Shown here piece by piece: positions 1-6,650 of a stretch of 9,677 bases of DNA. The stretch covers positions 1 to 9,677 of the forward strand of contig CAIMBV010000044.1 in assembly GCA_903839355.1 (NCBI GenBank). The letters run 5' to 3'. The translations under genes and the position numbers were made by a program. The DNA comes from an uncultured Actinomycetes bacterium. Lineage in GTDB: Bacteria > Actinomycetota > Actinomycetes > Nanopelagicales > Nanopelagicaceae. The first letter of the stretch is position 1. Every line of letters begins with the position of its first letter. The notes under the pieces were generated by a model that saw only the letters and a list, made by a program, of their open reading frames with translations, searched no databases and was not told the origin of the DNA.

Positions 1-180
1 ATATTGTACGTGATTAATGGAACCCTTTTTCTAGCCTAGGGTTGAGAAGAAAGGAAAAAAAATCCCACAAATTGCTAAAAATGTCAAAAACAGTTTCAGT
101 TTTTGTCACTGACACATTTTTCGTTCGAGAGACCCCTTCATTTAGTATTTACCCCTTCCAGCCATATTACACACATCAGT
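1..180. other. Non-coding gap with AT-rich dyads
   Basis: This is the longest stretch without a gene in an otherwise very compact window. I see no convincing coding sequence on either strand. It holds a nested AT-rich inverted repeat at 77-121, an 8-A run at 55-62 (a U run on a minus-strand transcript), a short inverted repeat AACCCT/AGGGTT at 21-26 and 38-43, and two copies of ACCCCTTC at 132-139 and 151-158. It lies directly downstream of the ABC transporter gene, so the simplest role is its 3' untranslated region and terminator. Confidence 0.6.
77..121 (-). terminator. Possible weak terminator: nested AT-rich dyad
   Basis: The outer arms AAAAATGT (77-84) and ACATTTTT (114-121) are exact reverse complements. 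They enclose a second exact inverted repeat, CAAAAAC (85-91) and GTTTTTG (99-105). Read on the minus strand, the transcript of the ABC transporter gene reaches this structure about 60 nt after its stop, and the structure ends in a short U run, with a further U8 tract at 62-55. The stem is AT-rich and therefore weak. It could instead be a protein-binding dyad. Confidence 0.35.
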
Positions 181-1953
181 CTAATCAAAGGCAATCTTAG
201 AATAGCGAGCTAGAGAGGGAGAGATAGCTTTAAAACAAGGGTGTTCATTTTCGACAAGTTCGCCTCTATCGAGAACCAAAATTTGATCAGCCTTTTGAAC
301 AGTGGAAAGACGATGGGCTACAACAAAGGTTGTTCGATCATGCATCAATGTTTCAAGGGCACTTTGGATAGCGCTCTCTGATTGTGAGTCGAGTGCAGAG
401 GTGGCTTCATCTAAAATCAAAATTCGCGGATCGCGTATAAGTGCTCGCGCAATCGCCAGCCTTTGTTTTTGACCACCAGAGATCCTGGCTCCACGCTCTC
501 CCACCAATGTATTCACACCATCGGGCAATTCATTCACGAACTCCAACGCATTAGCTGCTTGAAGTGCGGTAATCACTCGCTGATCTGAAACCGATCCCAG
601 TCCATATGTGATGTTGTCACGCACTGTTCCCTCAAAGAGCACTGACTCCTGCGGAACGACAGAGATGTATTTTCTAAATGTTCGAAGATCGAATCGGGAG
701 AGATCATTTCCGTCGATTGAAATCTCACCCGATTGCGGTCTAAGAAAGCCGATGATCAGGTTGATGAGCGTGGACTTACCTGACCCTGATGGCCCAACGA
801 GAGCAACCATCTCCCCCGGTTTGGCACTGACATTGAATCCATTTATGGCATTCCGGTTGCTTGCAGGGTATTTAAATGTCACTTGATCAAATTTGACTTC
901 ACCCACTACAGGTGGCAAAGCCGGCTTACCTTCATTCTCTTCTACATCGGGCGACTCAAGAACTTCACCCAGCGAACGAATGGATGCAAATCCTTTAGCG
1001 ATCTGCGGCATAAGACTCGATAACAAAATAACTGAACCAATGAGTTGGCCGAAGAATGAAGTAAGAAGTACGACATCACCTATCGTGACACCAAATTTAC
1101 CTTCAAGTGCACAATAACTCGCTGTCGCTAAGCAGAGCACATTTGCTAATTGAAAGGTCACCCAAGCCAAGGCATTGAATTTGGCATTGAATATGTCAAG
1201 CTTTAGGCCCGCCCTCTTCACATTACTAAAAGAGTCATACATTGTTTGCAAGGCGCTTTGCTCAAGACCATGTGCCCTTGTTATGGGCATCAAAGTCGTC
1301 ATTTCATTCACGCGAGCGGACATCACCTCAATTTCGCCACGGAATACTTCATTCCGATCCCTCAATGTGAAGCGCAATTTGGCAATAAATAGCGCTATGA
1401 GGGGTGCAAGGATGAGAAAAAATGGGAGAAAAATAGGCACTTTGATCGCCGTAATCAGCACCGCGCCTACGACACCATTGATCGCAGTAGATCCACCGTC
1501 AGAAAGATTGCGAACCATCTGCTCGATATTTTCGACATCACGAACAATCTTGGTCTGCAATACCCCCGCATTTGATTTCAAATAGAAACCCATGGTGAGT
1601 TGTTGCATGCGTTCAACAAGTGCCGAACGCAAACGGTTCTCGACCTCACGAATAGCCTTGCTCTGAAACTTCACATAGAGCAAGTTCATAGGCCAGTTCT
1701 GAACCGTGACAACTACTAGTATCAAAATGTTCCAGAATAAGCTTCGAAGACTCTTATGAGACGCAATTACATCAATGGTGTTCGCAGTTAATAGCGGAAT
1801 CACCCAGGTTGGTGAGTGCTTTATGCAGAAAAAAATAAAGGCAAAGAATACTCGTAATCTCTGTTCTTCAAATAAATAGAAGAGTGTTCGAATCGGATTC
1901 TCGCCCAGATACCTGTGTTCTACTTCTGAGGTATGGAGTTTGCGATTACTCAC
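181..1953 (-). CDS. ABC transporter half-exporter (fused permease and ATPase)
   Basis: This 590-residue protein has the MsbA/multidrug type of architecture: a six-helix exporter domain (hydrophobic stretches about residues 35-60, 70-95, 157-195 and 262-315) followed by an ATPase domain. The ATPase has Walker A GPSGSGKST at 387-395, the Q-loop glutamine near 435, signature SGGQ at 492-495, Walker B ILILDE at 511-516 with the catalytic glutamate, D-loop SALD, and the H-loop histidine near 547, so it should be catalytically intact. As a half-transporter it probably works as a homodimer in the inner membrane, exporting a lipid, glycan, peptide or drug; the substrate cannot be read from sequence. 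The start is GTG at 1953-1951. It has no Shine-Dalgarno but sits 6 nt after a TAACGT box. It lies 25 nt downstream of the acyltransferase on the same strand, so read-through from that gene is also possible. Confidence 0.93.
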   Translation of the reverse strand: MSNRKLHTSEVEHRYLGENPIRTLFYLFEEQRLRVFFAFIFFCIKHSPTWVIPLLTANTIDVIASHKSLRSLFWNILILVVVTVQNWPMNLLYVKFQSKAIREVENRLRSALVERMQQLTMGFYLKSNAGVLQTKIVRDVENIEQMVRNLSDGGSTAINGVVGAVLITAIKVPIFLPFFLILAPLIALFIAKLRFTLRDRNEVFRGEIEVMSARVNEMTTLMPITRAHGLEQSALQTMYDSFSNVKRAGLKLDIFNAKFNALAWVTFQLANVLCLATASYCALEGKFGVTIGDVVLLTSFFGQLIGSVILLSSLMPQIAKGFASIRSLGEVLESPDVEENEGKPALPPVVGEVKFDQVTFKYPASNRNAINGFNVSAKPGEMVALVGPSGSGKSTLINLIIGFLRPQSGEISIDGNDLSRFDLRTFRKYISVVPQESVLFEGTVRDNITYGLGSVSDQRVITALQAANALEFVNELPDGVNTLVGERGARISGGQKQRLAIARALIRDPRILILDEATSALDSQSESAIQSALETLMHDRTTFVVAHRLSTVQKADQILVLDRGELVENEHPCFKAISPSLARYSKIAFD

Positions 1954-1965
1954 GGAGCAACGTTA
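1954..1965 (-). promoter_or_regulatory. Candidate leaderless -10 for the ABC transporter
   Basis: On the minus strand TAACGT (1965-1960) is followed by six bases, TGCTCC, and then the GTG start. This is the same geometry as at four other genes here. TAACGT is the weakest match to TATAAT of the set, and no clear -35 is visible. The gene may also be read from the upstream acyltransferase promoter. Confidence 0.4.
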
Positions 1966-1978
1966 GACCAACCTTCCC

Positions 1979-4096
1979 TCAGGCATTAGCAGAAATCGCA
2001 GCATCGAGAGCCGTCTTTAAGCGACCGGCTAGCGCTTGCGAAAATGTGGCGGTCATATGACCTGTATCAAAATACGTTAATAGATTTCCGATAACTACTG
2101 GACAGGGATCAGTGGGGCAAACCCATAATTGGGGCTCGATCAATGAAACGCCATTTGTCTTGGCGATCTGGCGCTCAACCGCGATCCAATCGCTCGAGAT
2201 CGCAGTAGCTGCAGGCGTAGCGCAAGCCAAGGTGCTCTTGGGGTGGGCGGATAGGCAGACCAGAGGATCTTGGGCTTGGGCTGGGGTATCGGACATCATG
2301 ACTACTTGGGCGCCACTTGTCTGTAACTTGGCAATGGTTCTATTCATCCCCGCGGTGTAGATCGCGGTCCGCTGCGCACCTTTTATCTCCACGCCATTTA
2401 TCGCGGTGGCAAATCCCGATGTACCTGCAACAAGTATCAAGAATGGGTGTGCGTTGATAATTCTTTGAATAGAGGCTTGTCTCCAGATCGGACAATTGTT
2501 CATGAGTGAGGCGGTGCTCGGGTTATAGGCAGGTATGTCAGCAGGAGTACACGCGGACATAGTGAGCGATAGCAATTTCCAATGCTTCTCCTTGGCCACC
2601 TGATTGAGAGCGGGAAACCATGAGAGCGCATGACTATCGCCAAAGAGCGCCACGGTTATATCGGAGGTGGTATCACCATAAATACAGGGTTTTGTTGATG
2701 GTTTGAGATTCTCTTGCGTGTGGCAGTGATCGGCATAGGTGATCGGACGATCTTGGATGGCATTTAACAAGCTGGGCTGGAGATTTGCCGGCACTGGGAA
2801 ATCTACTGTCGCGGGTCTCACTGGTGCGGCGTTGAGTGGGGCCTGTTTAATCGTTAGTGAGTCAATAAAATTTCGCTCATCGGCAGCACTCTCTGTCGAA
2901 CCTTTTCCACGTAGCTCACTCGTTGAAACATAATCTGCTCCAAAGGCCAAGACGGCGATAAGCGATGCAATCACTCCCGCAATTGCAATATTTCTCAAAG
3001 GTTTTAAAGAGATTACAAAACCTCTTCTAAAAGGTCTCTCCACATATCTCTCGGTGATTGCAGCTAAGAGAATTGATAGAATAGCCAAACCGATACGCTC
3101 TAAAATCCGCAGATGCGTTCCACTAATCACTTGTGGAATCACAAGCACCGGCCAATGCCACAAATAAAGCGAATAACTGATCTTGCCTAAAAACTGCAAC
3201 GGCTTTGTAGCGATAATTTTGCTGGGCAGAGTGAGCGTGCGAGAGGTGCCGGCCAAGATGATCAGGAGCGCACCGATCGTAGGCATAAGTGCTGCAGTAC
3301 CAGGAAATTTAAGTGGATCGCTCTGCGTGGATCCCGAGTAGAGCACCATAAGCAGACCAACTGCCCCAGCTAGCCCCGCAATCGCTCGCGGTAACTTCGC
3401 GACTCCTTGTGCCGCACTCGCCAGCAAGGCACCGAGAATCAACTCCCATGCTCGAGTAGGAAATGAGAAGAAACCCCACGGTTGATTCCGATCAAGCAGC
3501 CAATTTGCAAAGGTGAACGAGGAGATCAATACCGCGAGGGACAACAGGAATATTTTTAGTGCCGGGTTCTTCCGTCGAAAGGTGACTAAGGAGATAAGAA
3601 GTGGCCAGAAGAGGTAGAACTGTTCTTCAACTCCAAGCGACCAGAAATGTAGAACGGGAGAGGGAATCACTGATGAGGCGAAGTAATCGGTGGCCCTAAC
3701 CGCAAAATCAATATTCGAGCCGTAAAGTCCCGCACTCGTGAGGTCAACAGCCAAACCTGGCATTAAGAGCGGAGGGAACCAGAAAATCGCGGCGATTAAG
3801 GTTGCAAGCAATACGACGGATGAGGCTGGCAAAAGGCGCCTTATGCGGCGGGCATAAAACTCCTTGAAGTCAATCCGGCCATTGCTCTTTACTTCACGCA
3901 GTAGGTTGCCCGTGATCAAGTAGCCGCTCAGAACGAAGAAGATATCTACTCCAACAAACCCGCCTCTAAAACCCGGAATAGATGCGTGAAAAAGAAGAAC
4001 CAGGCCAACTGCGATACCGCGCAATCCCTGAATATCGCCTCGAAAATGCGCGTCGGTATCAACTCTCTGCGCGGGAAGCTCTTCGGCGATAGCCAT
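1979..4096 (-). CDS. Acyltransferase-3 / SGNH fusion (OafA-OatA type O-acyltransferase)
   Basis: This 705-residue protein begins with an acyltransferase-3 membrane domain of about 10 helices (roughly residues 20-395). It shows the family's GLRGIAV segment with Arg26, the catalytic His37 in the LLFHA segment, the FVGVDIFFVLSGYLI motif and the basic FYARRIRRLLP motif. The C-terminal part (about 440-705) is an extracytoplasmic SGNH hydrolase-like domain with GDSH (nucleophile Ser488) and an FDTGH motif giving the Asp677/His680 pair. Several cysteines in this part could form disulfides. Proteins of this architecture move acetyl or other acyl groups across the membrane and attach them to peptidoglycan, lipopolysaccharide or other surface glycans; the acceptor here is unknown. 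The ATG at 4096 is supported by a TAAAAT box 6 nt upstream. It lies between tdk and the ABC exporter, and the latter could share a role in envelope export or modification. Confidence 0.92.
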   Translation of the reverse strand: MAIAEELPAQRVDTDAHFRGDIQGLRGIAVGLVLLFHASIPGFRGGFVGVDIFFVLSGYLITGNLLREVKSNGRIDFKEFYARRIRRLLPASSVVLLATLIAAIFWFPPLLMPGLAVDLTSAGLYGSNIDFAVRATDYFASSVIPSPVLHFWSLGVEEQFYLFWPLLISLVTFRRKNPALKIFLLSLAVLISSFTFANWLLDRNQPWGFFSFPTRAWELILGALLASAAQGVAKLPRAIAGLAGAVGLLMVLYSGSTQSDPLKFPGTAALMPTIGALLIILAGTSRTLTLPSKIIATKPLQFLGKISYSLYLWHWPVLVIPQVISGTHLRILERIGLAILSILLAAITERYVERPFRRGFVISLKPLRNIAIAGVIASLIAVLAFGADYVSTSELRGKGSTESAADERNFIDSLTIKQAPLNAAPVRPATVDFPVPANLQPSLLNAIQDRPITYADHCHTQENLKPSTKPCIYGDTTSDITVALFGDSHALSWFPALNQVAKEKHWKLLSLTMSACTPADIPAYNPSTASLMNNCPIWRQASIQRIINAHPFLILVAGTSGFATAINGVEIKGAQRTAIYTAGMNRTIAKLQTSGAQVVMMSDTPAQAQDPLVCLSAHPKSTLACATPAATAISSDWIAVERQIAKTNGVSLIEPQLWVCPTDPCPVVIGNLLTYFDTGHMTATFSQALAGRLKTALDAAISANA

Positions 4097-4131
4097 GCCG
4101 AAATTTTAAGTACTTGAATTTGGTACGTCTA
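4097..4131 (-). promoter_or_regulatory. Leaderless promoter of the acyltransferase gene
   Basis: On the minus strand TAAAAT (4108-4103) lies exactly 6 nt before the ATG at 4096, so transcription would begin at or next to the A of the start codon. A -35-like TAGACG (4131-4126) sits 17 bp further upstream and matches TTGACA at four of six positions. There is no Shine-Dalgarno between the box and the start. This is the best promoter match in the window. Confidence 0.62.
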
Positions 4132-4132
4132 C

Positions 4133-4161
4133 GCGAAAAAGGTTCTTCTCAAGAAATTCGC
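4133..4161 (-). terminator. Composite dyad between tdk and the acyltransferase
   Basis: The outer arms GCGAA (4133-4137) and TTCGC (4157-4161) enclose an inner perfect repeat TTCTT (4143-4147) and AAGAA (4151-4155) with a 3-nt loop. In the minus direction the inner stem is followed by CCTTTTT, which could make a weak intrinsic terminator for tdk. It also abuts the -35 element of the acyltransferase promoter, so an operator role is equally possible. Both stems are short. Confidence 0.3.
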
Positions 4162-4193
4162 AAGATTTGTCTGGCAGATGACTTTCTAAAGAC

Positions 4194-4799
4194 TTAATGA
4201 GAGCGGGCTGAGTTCACTTTCTGCATATGATGTCGGCGGCAGAGCACTTCATATCCGATGGTCTGCGGTGTTCCTACATCACCAGGCAAGATTTGATCGC
4301 CCTCGGTAACCATAACTCCATTCGCTACACGAGCGTTATGAGTTGCCCGAGCTCCGCACCAACAAAGCGCCTCGACCTGAAGTGGAAGAACGCGATCTGC
4401 TAACTCAATCAGTCGTTCAGAACCAGGAAACAACTTGGTTCGAAAATCTGTCAGAATTCCAAATGCAAAGACATCTATGCCCATCTCATCCACGACGCGA
4501 GCCAATTGTTCAATATGTTCGCGCTCAAAAAATTGAGTCTCATCGCATATGACGTACTCTATTTTGCGGCCCGAAGCTCGCTCGCTCTTTATATACTTAT
4601 AAATATCAAAATCTGGACTTACTTCATGAGCTGCTGACTGTAGGCCTAAGCGACTTGTGATGACACCGGTACCACCGCGATCTCGATTAGTGAGAATTAA
4701 CCCCTCGAGTCCGCGACTCTTTCTGTTGTGGGCAGTTTGCAATGCAAGTGTGGATTTACCGCTATCCATCGTTCCGCAGTAATAAATCATCTCAGCCAT
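4194..4799 (-). CDS. tdk: Thymidine kinase (TK1/type II family)
   Basis: This enzyme phosphorylates thymidine (and deoxyuridine) with ATP to give dTMP, the salvage route to dTTP in the cytoplasm. The 201 residues are a normal length for bacterial TK1-type enzymes. The P-loop GTMDSGKST is at residues 9-17, the Walker B/catalytic pair is in CDETQFF (Asp86, Glu87, the latter the likely general base), and the C-terminal lobe has a zinc-site candidate formed by Cys146/Cys148 (CWCG) and Cys187 with His190/His191 (CRRHH). The first pair is C-x-C rather than the C-x2-C of human or E. coli enzymes; from memory this is usual in actinobacterial homologues. The lasso/substrate region includes IGYEVLC near 181-187. 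The ATG start sits 6 nt after TAATTT with no Shine-Dalgarno. The gene is divergent from the MFS transporter. Confidence 0.95.
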   Translation of the reverse strand: MAEMIYYCGTMDSGKSTLALQTAHNRKSRGLEGLILTNRDRGGTGVITSRLGLQSAAHEVSPDFDIYKYIKSERASGRKIEYVICDETQFFEREHIEQLARVVDEMGIDVFAFGILTDFRTKLFPGSERLIELADRVLPLQVEALCWCGARATHNARVANGVMVTEGDQILPGDVGTPQTIGYEVLCRRHHMQKVNSARSH

Positions 4800-4811
4800 G
4801 CGAGAAAATTA
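4800..4811 (-). promoter_or_regulatory. Leaderless -10 of tdk
   Basis: On the minus strand TAATTT (4811-4806) is followed by six bases, TCTCGC, and then the tdk ATG at 4799. No -35 resembling TTGACA is visible at the normal distance. The transcript would begin at or beside the start codon. Confidence 0.58.
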
Positions 4812-4843
4812 GCGCATATCTCGGTAAAGCCCAGCGATTGGAC

Positions 4844-4855
4844 TAAATTACATCT
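4844..4855 (+). promoter_or_regulatory. Leaderless -10 of the MFS transporter gene
   Basis: TAAATT (4844-4849) is followed by six bases, ACATCT, and then the GTG start at 4856. No Shine-Dalgarno is present and no clear -35 is visible. It stands back to back with the tdk -10, with 32 bp between the two boxes. Confidence 0.58.
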
Positions 4856-6076
4856 GTGACGGCCCCAACTGCAGAACGCGTGCAACGTGCAAAATGGGGT
4901 CTACGAGCCACATTCTTCTTCATGGGAGTCGCCGTCGCTGCAACGTCAGCGCGCTTTGCGGAGATCAAAGGCCAAACTCATACATCTGACGCAATCTTCG
5001 GTTACTGCATCATGGTCGGAAATCTCGGTTCGATATTTGGAAATTTTTTTGGTTCACGAATCAGTCGCAAGATAGGGACTCGCAGAACCGCTCAACTCAT
5101 TATGTTCGGAATCGCAGGTTCGCAGATCGCGTATGGATTTGTTAATCGAGTCTGGGAGATACCTTTAGTCGCCTTTGCTGCCGGCTCTAGCTACGCCCTT
5201 ATGAATATCGCCTGCAATGCACAGGGGTCGATGATTCAAGAGAGCGTCGGTCGTTCGCTCATGCCATCCTTCCACGGCTCATGGTCTGTCGGTGCCTGCA
5301 CAGCCTCCTTTGCGGCTGGTGCAATCGCGAAATATGTTCCCGTCGATTGGCACCTTTTGGGCAACTCTCTTATTGCACTCTTTGGATGTCTCGTGGTCTC
5401 GCGAGCGCTTCTGCCATATTCGGCAGATAAACACGATATCGCCAAGAATTCAGAGGTTCCGCATCACGCACCTATACCTCTTGAGATCAAGAATTTCATT
5501 TGGATGGTTGCTATTGGATCATTCTTGGCAACTATCGCCGAAACCTCGGTTGGCGACTGGTCCTCTATTTACCTCAAGGAAGATCTTCACATGCCTATTG
5601 GGGTAAACACGCTGGGCTACACCTGTTTCGTCTTGGCGCAAATTGCAGGCCGCTTCTCTGTCGGAAGACTTATAGACAAATATGGAATTCCATTTGTGAT
5701 TCGCGTTGGGGGACTTTTGGGTGGCTGTGGCTACCTCACCGGGCTTCTCATTGCCAACGCTGAGCGTGGTCGGCATAACTACACCGCACTTGTGGTGATG
5801 TGCATCGCCTACGCCATCCTGGGATTTGGTGTGGCTCCAATGCCACCTTCATATGTTTCGGTCGCCGGAAGTATTCCTGGAATTCCAACGACGAGAGCAC
5901 TCACCAGACTAGCTGTGATTGCATCCACGGGCTTTTTTATCGGAAGATTTTCTATCTCAACCCTTGCCGGATTATTTGGGCTTCCCACCGCGCTACTCTT
6001 CCCCGCTACCGCGTTAATCGGTAGCGGGTTGCTCGCTCACTTCTTAGATATTAAACGGATTAAAACTCCTGCTTAA
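4856..6076 (+). CDS. Major facilitator superfamily transporter (12 helices)
   Basis: This 406-residue inner-membrane protein has about 12 hydrophobic segments and the two-fold MFS layout. The loop after helix 2 carries a motif-A-like GSRISRKIGTRRT (about residues 66-78), and the second half has a related VGRLIDKYG. The segment MPSFHGSWSVGA in the first half and the AETSVGDWSSIYL segment that opens the second half resemble the YbjJ/FucP-like MFS branch, whose members are often annotated as sugar or drug transporters; this is recalled family resemblance. The substrate cannot be assigned. The GTG start is chosen because it follows a TAAATT box by 6 nt; the next in-frame ATG, at residue 38, would lose helix 1. 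A perfect 10-bp hairpin lies in its last 75 bases, and its TAA overlaps the stop codon of the convergent gene. Confidence 0.88.
   Translation: MTAPTAERVQRAKWGLRATFFFMGVAVAATSARFAEIKGQTHTSDAIFGYCIMVGNLGSIFGNFFGSRISRKIGTRRTAQLIMFGIAGSQIAYGFVNRVWEIPLVAFAAGSSYALMNIACNAQGSMIQESVGRSLMPSFHGSWSVGACTASFAAGAIAKYVPVDWHLLGNSLIALFGCLVVSRALLPYSADKHDIAKNSEVPHHAPIPLEIKNFIWMVAIGSFLATIAETSVGDWSSIYLKEDLHMPIGVNTLGYTCFVLAQIAGRFSVGRLIDKYGIPFVIRVGGLLGGCGYLTGLLIANAERGRHNYTALVVMCIAYAILGFGVAPMPPSYVSVAGSIPGIPTTRALTRLAVIASTGFFIGRFSISTLAGLFGLPTALLFPATALIGSGLLAHFLDIKRIKTPA
6002..6028. terminator. Perfect 10-bp GC-rich hairpin inside the MFS 3' end
   Basis: CCCGCTACCG (6002-6011) and CGGTAGCGGG (6019-6028) are exact reverse complements with a 7-nt loop, CGTTAAT. 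The hairpin ends 46 nt before the stop codon of the MFS gene and lies 45 nt past the stop of the convergent minus-strand gene. It has no U tract on either side, so it is not a classical intrinsic terminator on the plus strand. By position it could end transcription of the minus-strand gene, or act as a bidirectional roadblock or mRNA 3'-end stabiliser. Confidence 0.5.
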
Positions 6077-6519
6077 CCGTTGGTTGATGGGGCTGAACTA
6101 TTTGGAGTTGCATTTCCAAATCCATATCCAGGCATCATTCCTTGACCGTTATTTGTAGTTCCTGGTTGTTGCTGATTTGCGAATCCACCAAAACGTTGGT
6201 GCATCCCGATTCCACGATGACCAAATCCATCGCCAAAACCATGTCCGAACCCGTGTCCGTGTCCATTCACACCCACTAAAACAACTAGTGCGAGAATCGC
6301 GGCCCAAGCAAGAGTACCGATGGCACCAATCCAAATTGCTGCAACTGCAAATGCTGATCCACTCTTAGTGTGCTCCGACTTATCGATCTCGCTCTTGGCC
6401 TTAATTCCAAGGATGAGACCAATGAGTGGAATAAATAAACTAAGTACAAATGCGATGACTGATGTATGAGTTGCCTCTTGCAGCTTAATAATCTCTTTGC
6501 GATCTTCTTCTTCGAGCAA
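6073..6519 (-). CDS. DUF4190-like small membrane protein with Gly/His-rich tail
   Basis: With the start chosen here the protein has 148 residues: a charged N-terminus (LEEEDRKEIIKLQ), a first hydrophobic helix, a short charged loop (KAKSEIDKSEHTK), a second helix, and a tail of about 65 residues. This helix-loop-helix pattern resembles DUF4190 proteins, whose function is unknown. The tail starts with Gly-His/Gly-Phe dipeptide repeats (about 17 residues) and ends in a Gln/Asn/Gly/Pro/Ser-rich stretch; it looks disordered and the histidines might bind metal. Positive-inside reasoning favours a cytoplasmic loop with the tail outside, but this is uncertain. I chose TTG at 6519 because a perfect AGGAGG lies 6 nt before it, as at yajQ. 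An in-frame ATG at 6576 would give 167 residues and also lies just after a TATAGT box. The frame stays open to 6687, but that start would run into the divergent permease gene. Confidence 0.7.
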   Translation of the reverse strand: MLEEEDRKEIIKLQEATHTSVIAFVLSLFIPLIGLILGIKAKSEIDKSEHTKSGSAFAVAAIWIGAIGTLAWAAILALVVLVGVNGHGHGFGHGFGDGFGHRGIGMHQRFGGFANQQQPGTTNNGQGMMPGYGFGNATPNSSAPSTNG

Positions 6520-6525
6520 TTGAAG

Positions 6526-6532
6526 CCCTCCT
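6526..6532 (-). promoter_or_regulatory. Shine-Dalgarno that decides the TTG start of the DUF4190-like gene
   Basis: On the minus strand AGGAGGG (6532-6526) is followed by six bases, CTTCAA, and then an in-frame TTG at 6519. The sequence and spacing match those before the secure yajQ ATG. It could also be mere coding for Arg-Gly-Gly if translation starts at the ATG at 6576. Confidence 0.5.
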
Positions 6533-6585
6533 CGATTAATGCGGCTTGCTGCCGGGTAGCCATAAACATTTACCATAGCCAATTG

Positions 6586-6591
6586 ACTATA
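6586..6591 (-). promoter_or_regulatory. Candidate -10 of the DUF4190-like gene
   Basis: TATAGT on the minus strand (6591-6586) is one of the two closest matches to the -10 consensus in this window, five of six. ATTACA (6614-6609) lies 17 bp upstream as a partial -35. The box is 9 nt from the ATG at 6576, so that start would have a leader of about 3 nt. The TTG at 6519 would have a leader of about 60 nt carrying a Shine-Dalgarno. Confidence 0.5.
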
Positions 6592-6638
6592 AAGGCAAGT
6601 ATCACACTTGTAATGTGCCTCCACAGTTCGGCTCCCGT

Positions 6639-6650
6639 TAGAGTGCACCT
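6639..6650 (+). promoter_or_regulatory. Leaderless -10 of the permease-yajQ-rarD operon
   Basis: TAGAGT (6639-6644) is followed by six bases, GCACCT, and then the GTG start at 6651. No Shine-Dalgarno or clear -35 is visible. CACAG (6622-6626) and CTGTG (6649-6653) form a short inverted repeat around the box, which might be an operator but is too short to trust. Confidence 0.5.

Noticed and set aside
132..158. Direct repeat ACCCCTTC at 132-139 and 151-158
   Set aside because: Only two short copies 19 nt apart; not enough for a CRISPR, iteron or operator call.
608..1585. Plus-strand open frames opposite the ABC transporter
   Set aside because: They are shadows of a well-supported gene with intact ATPase motifs and show no family resemblance.
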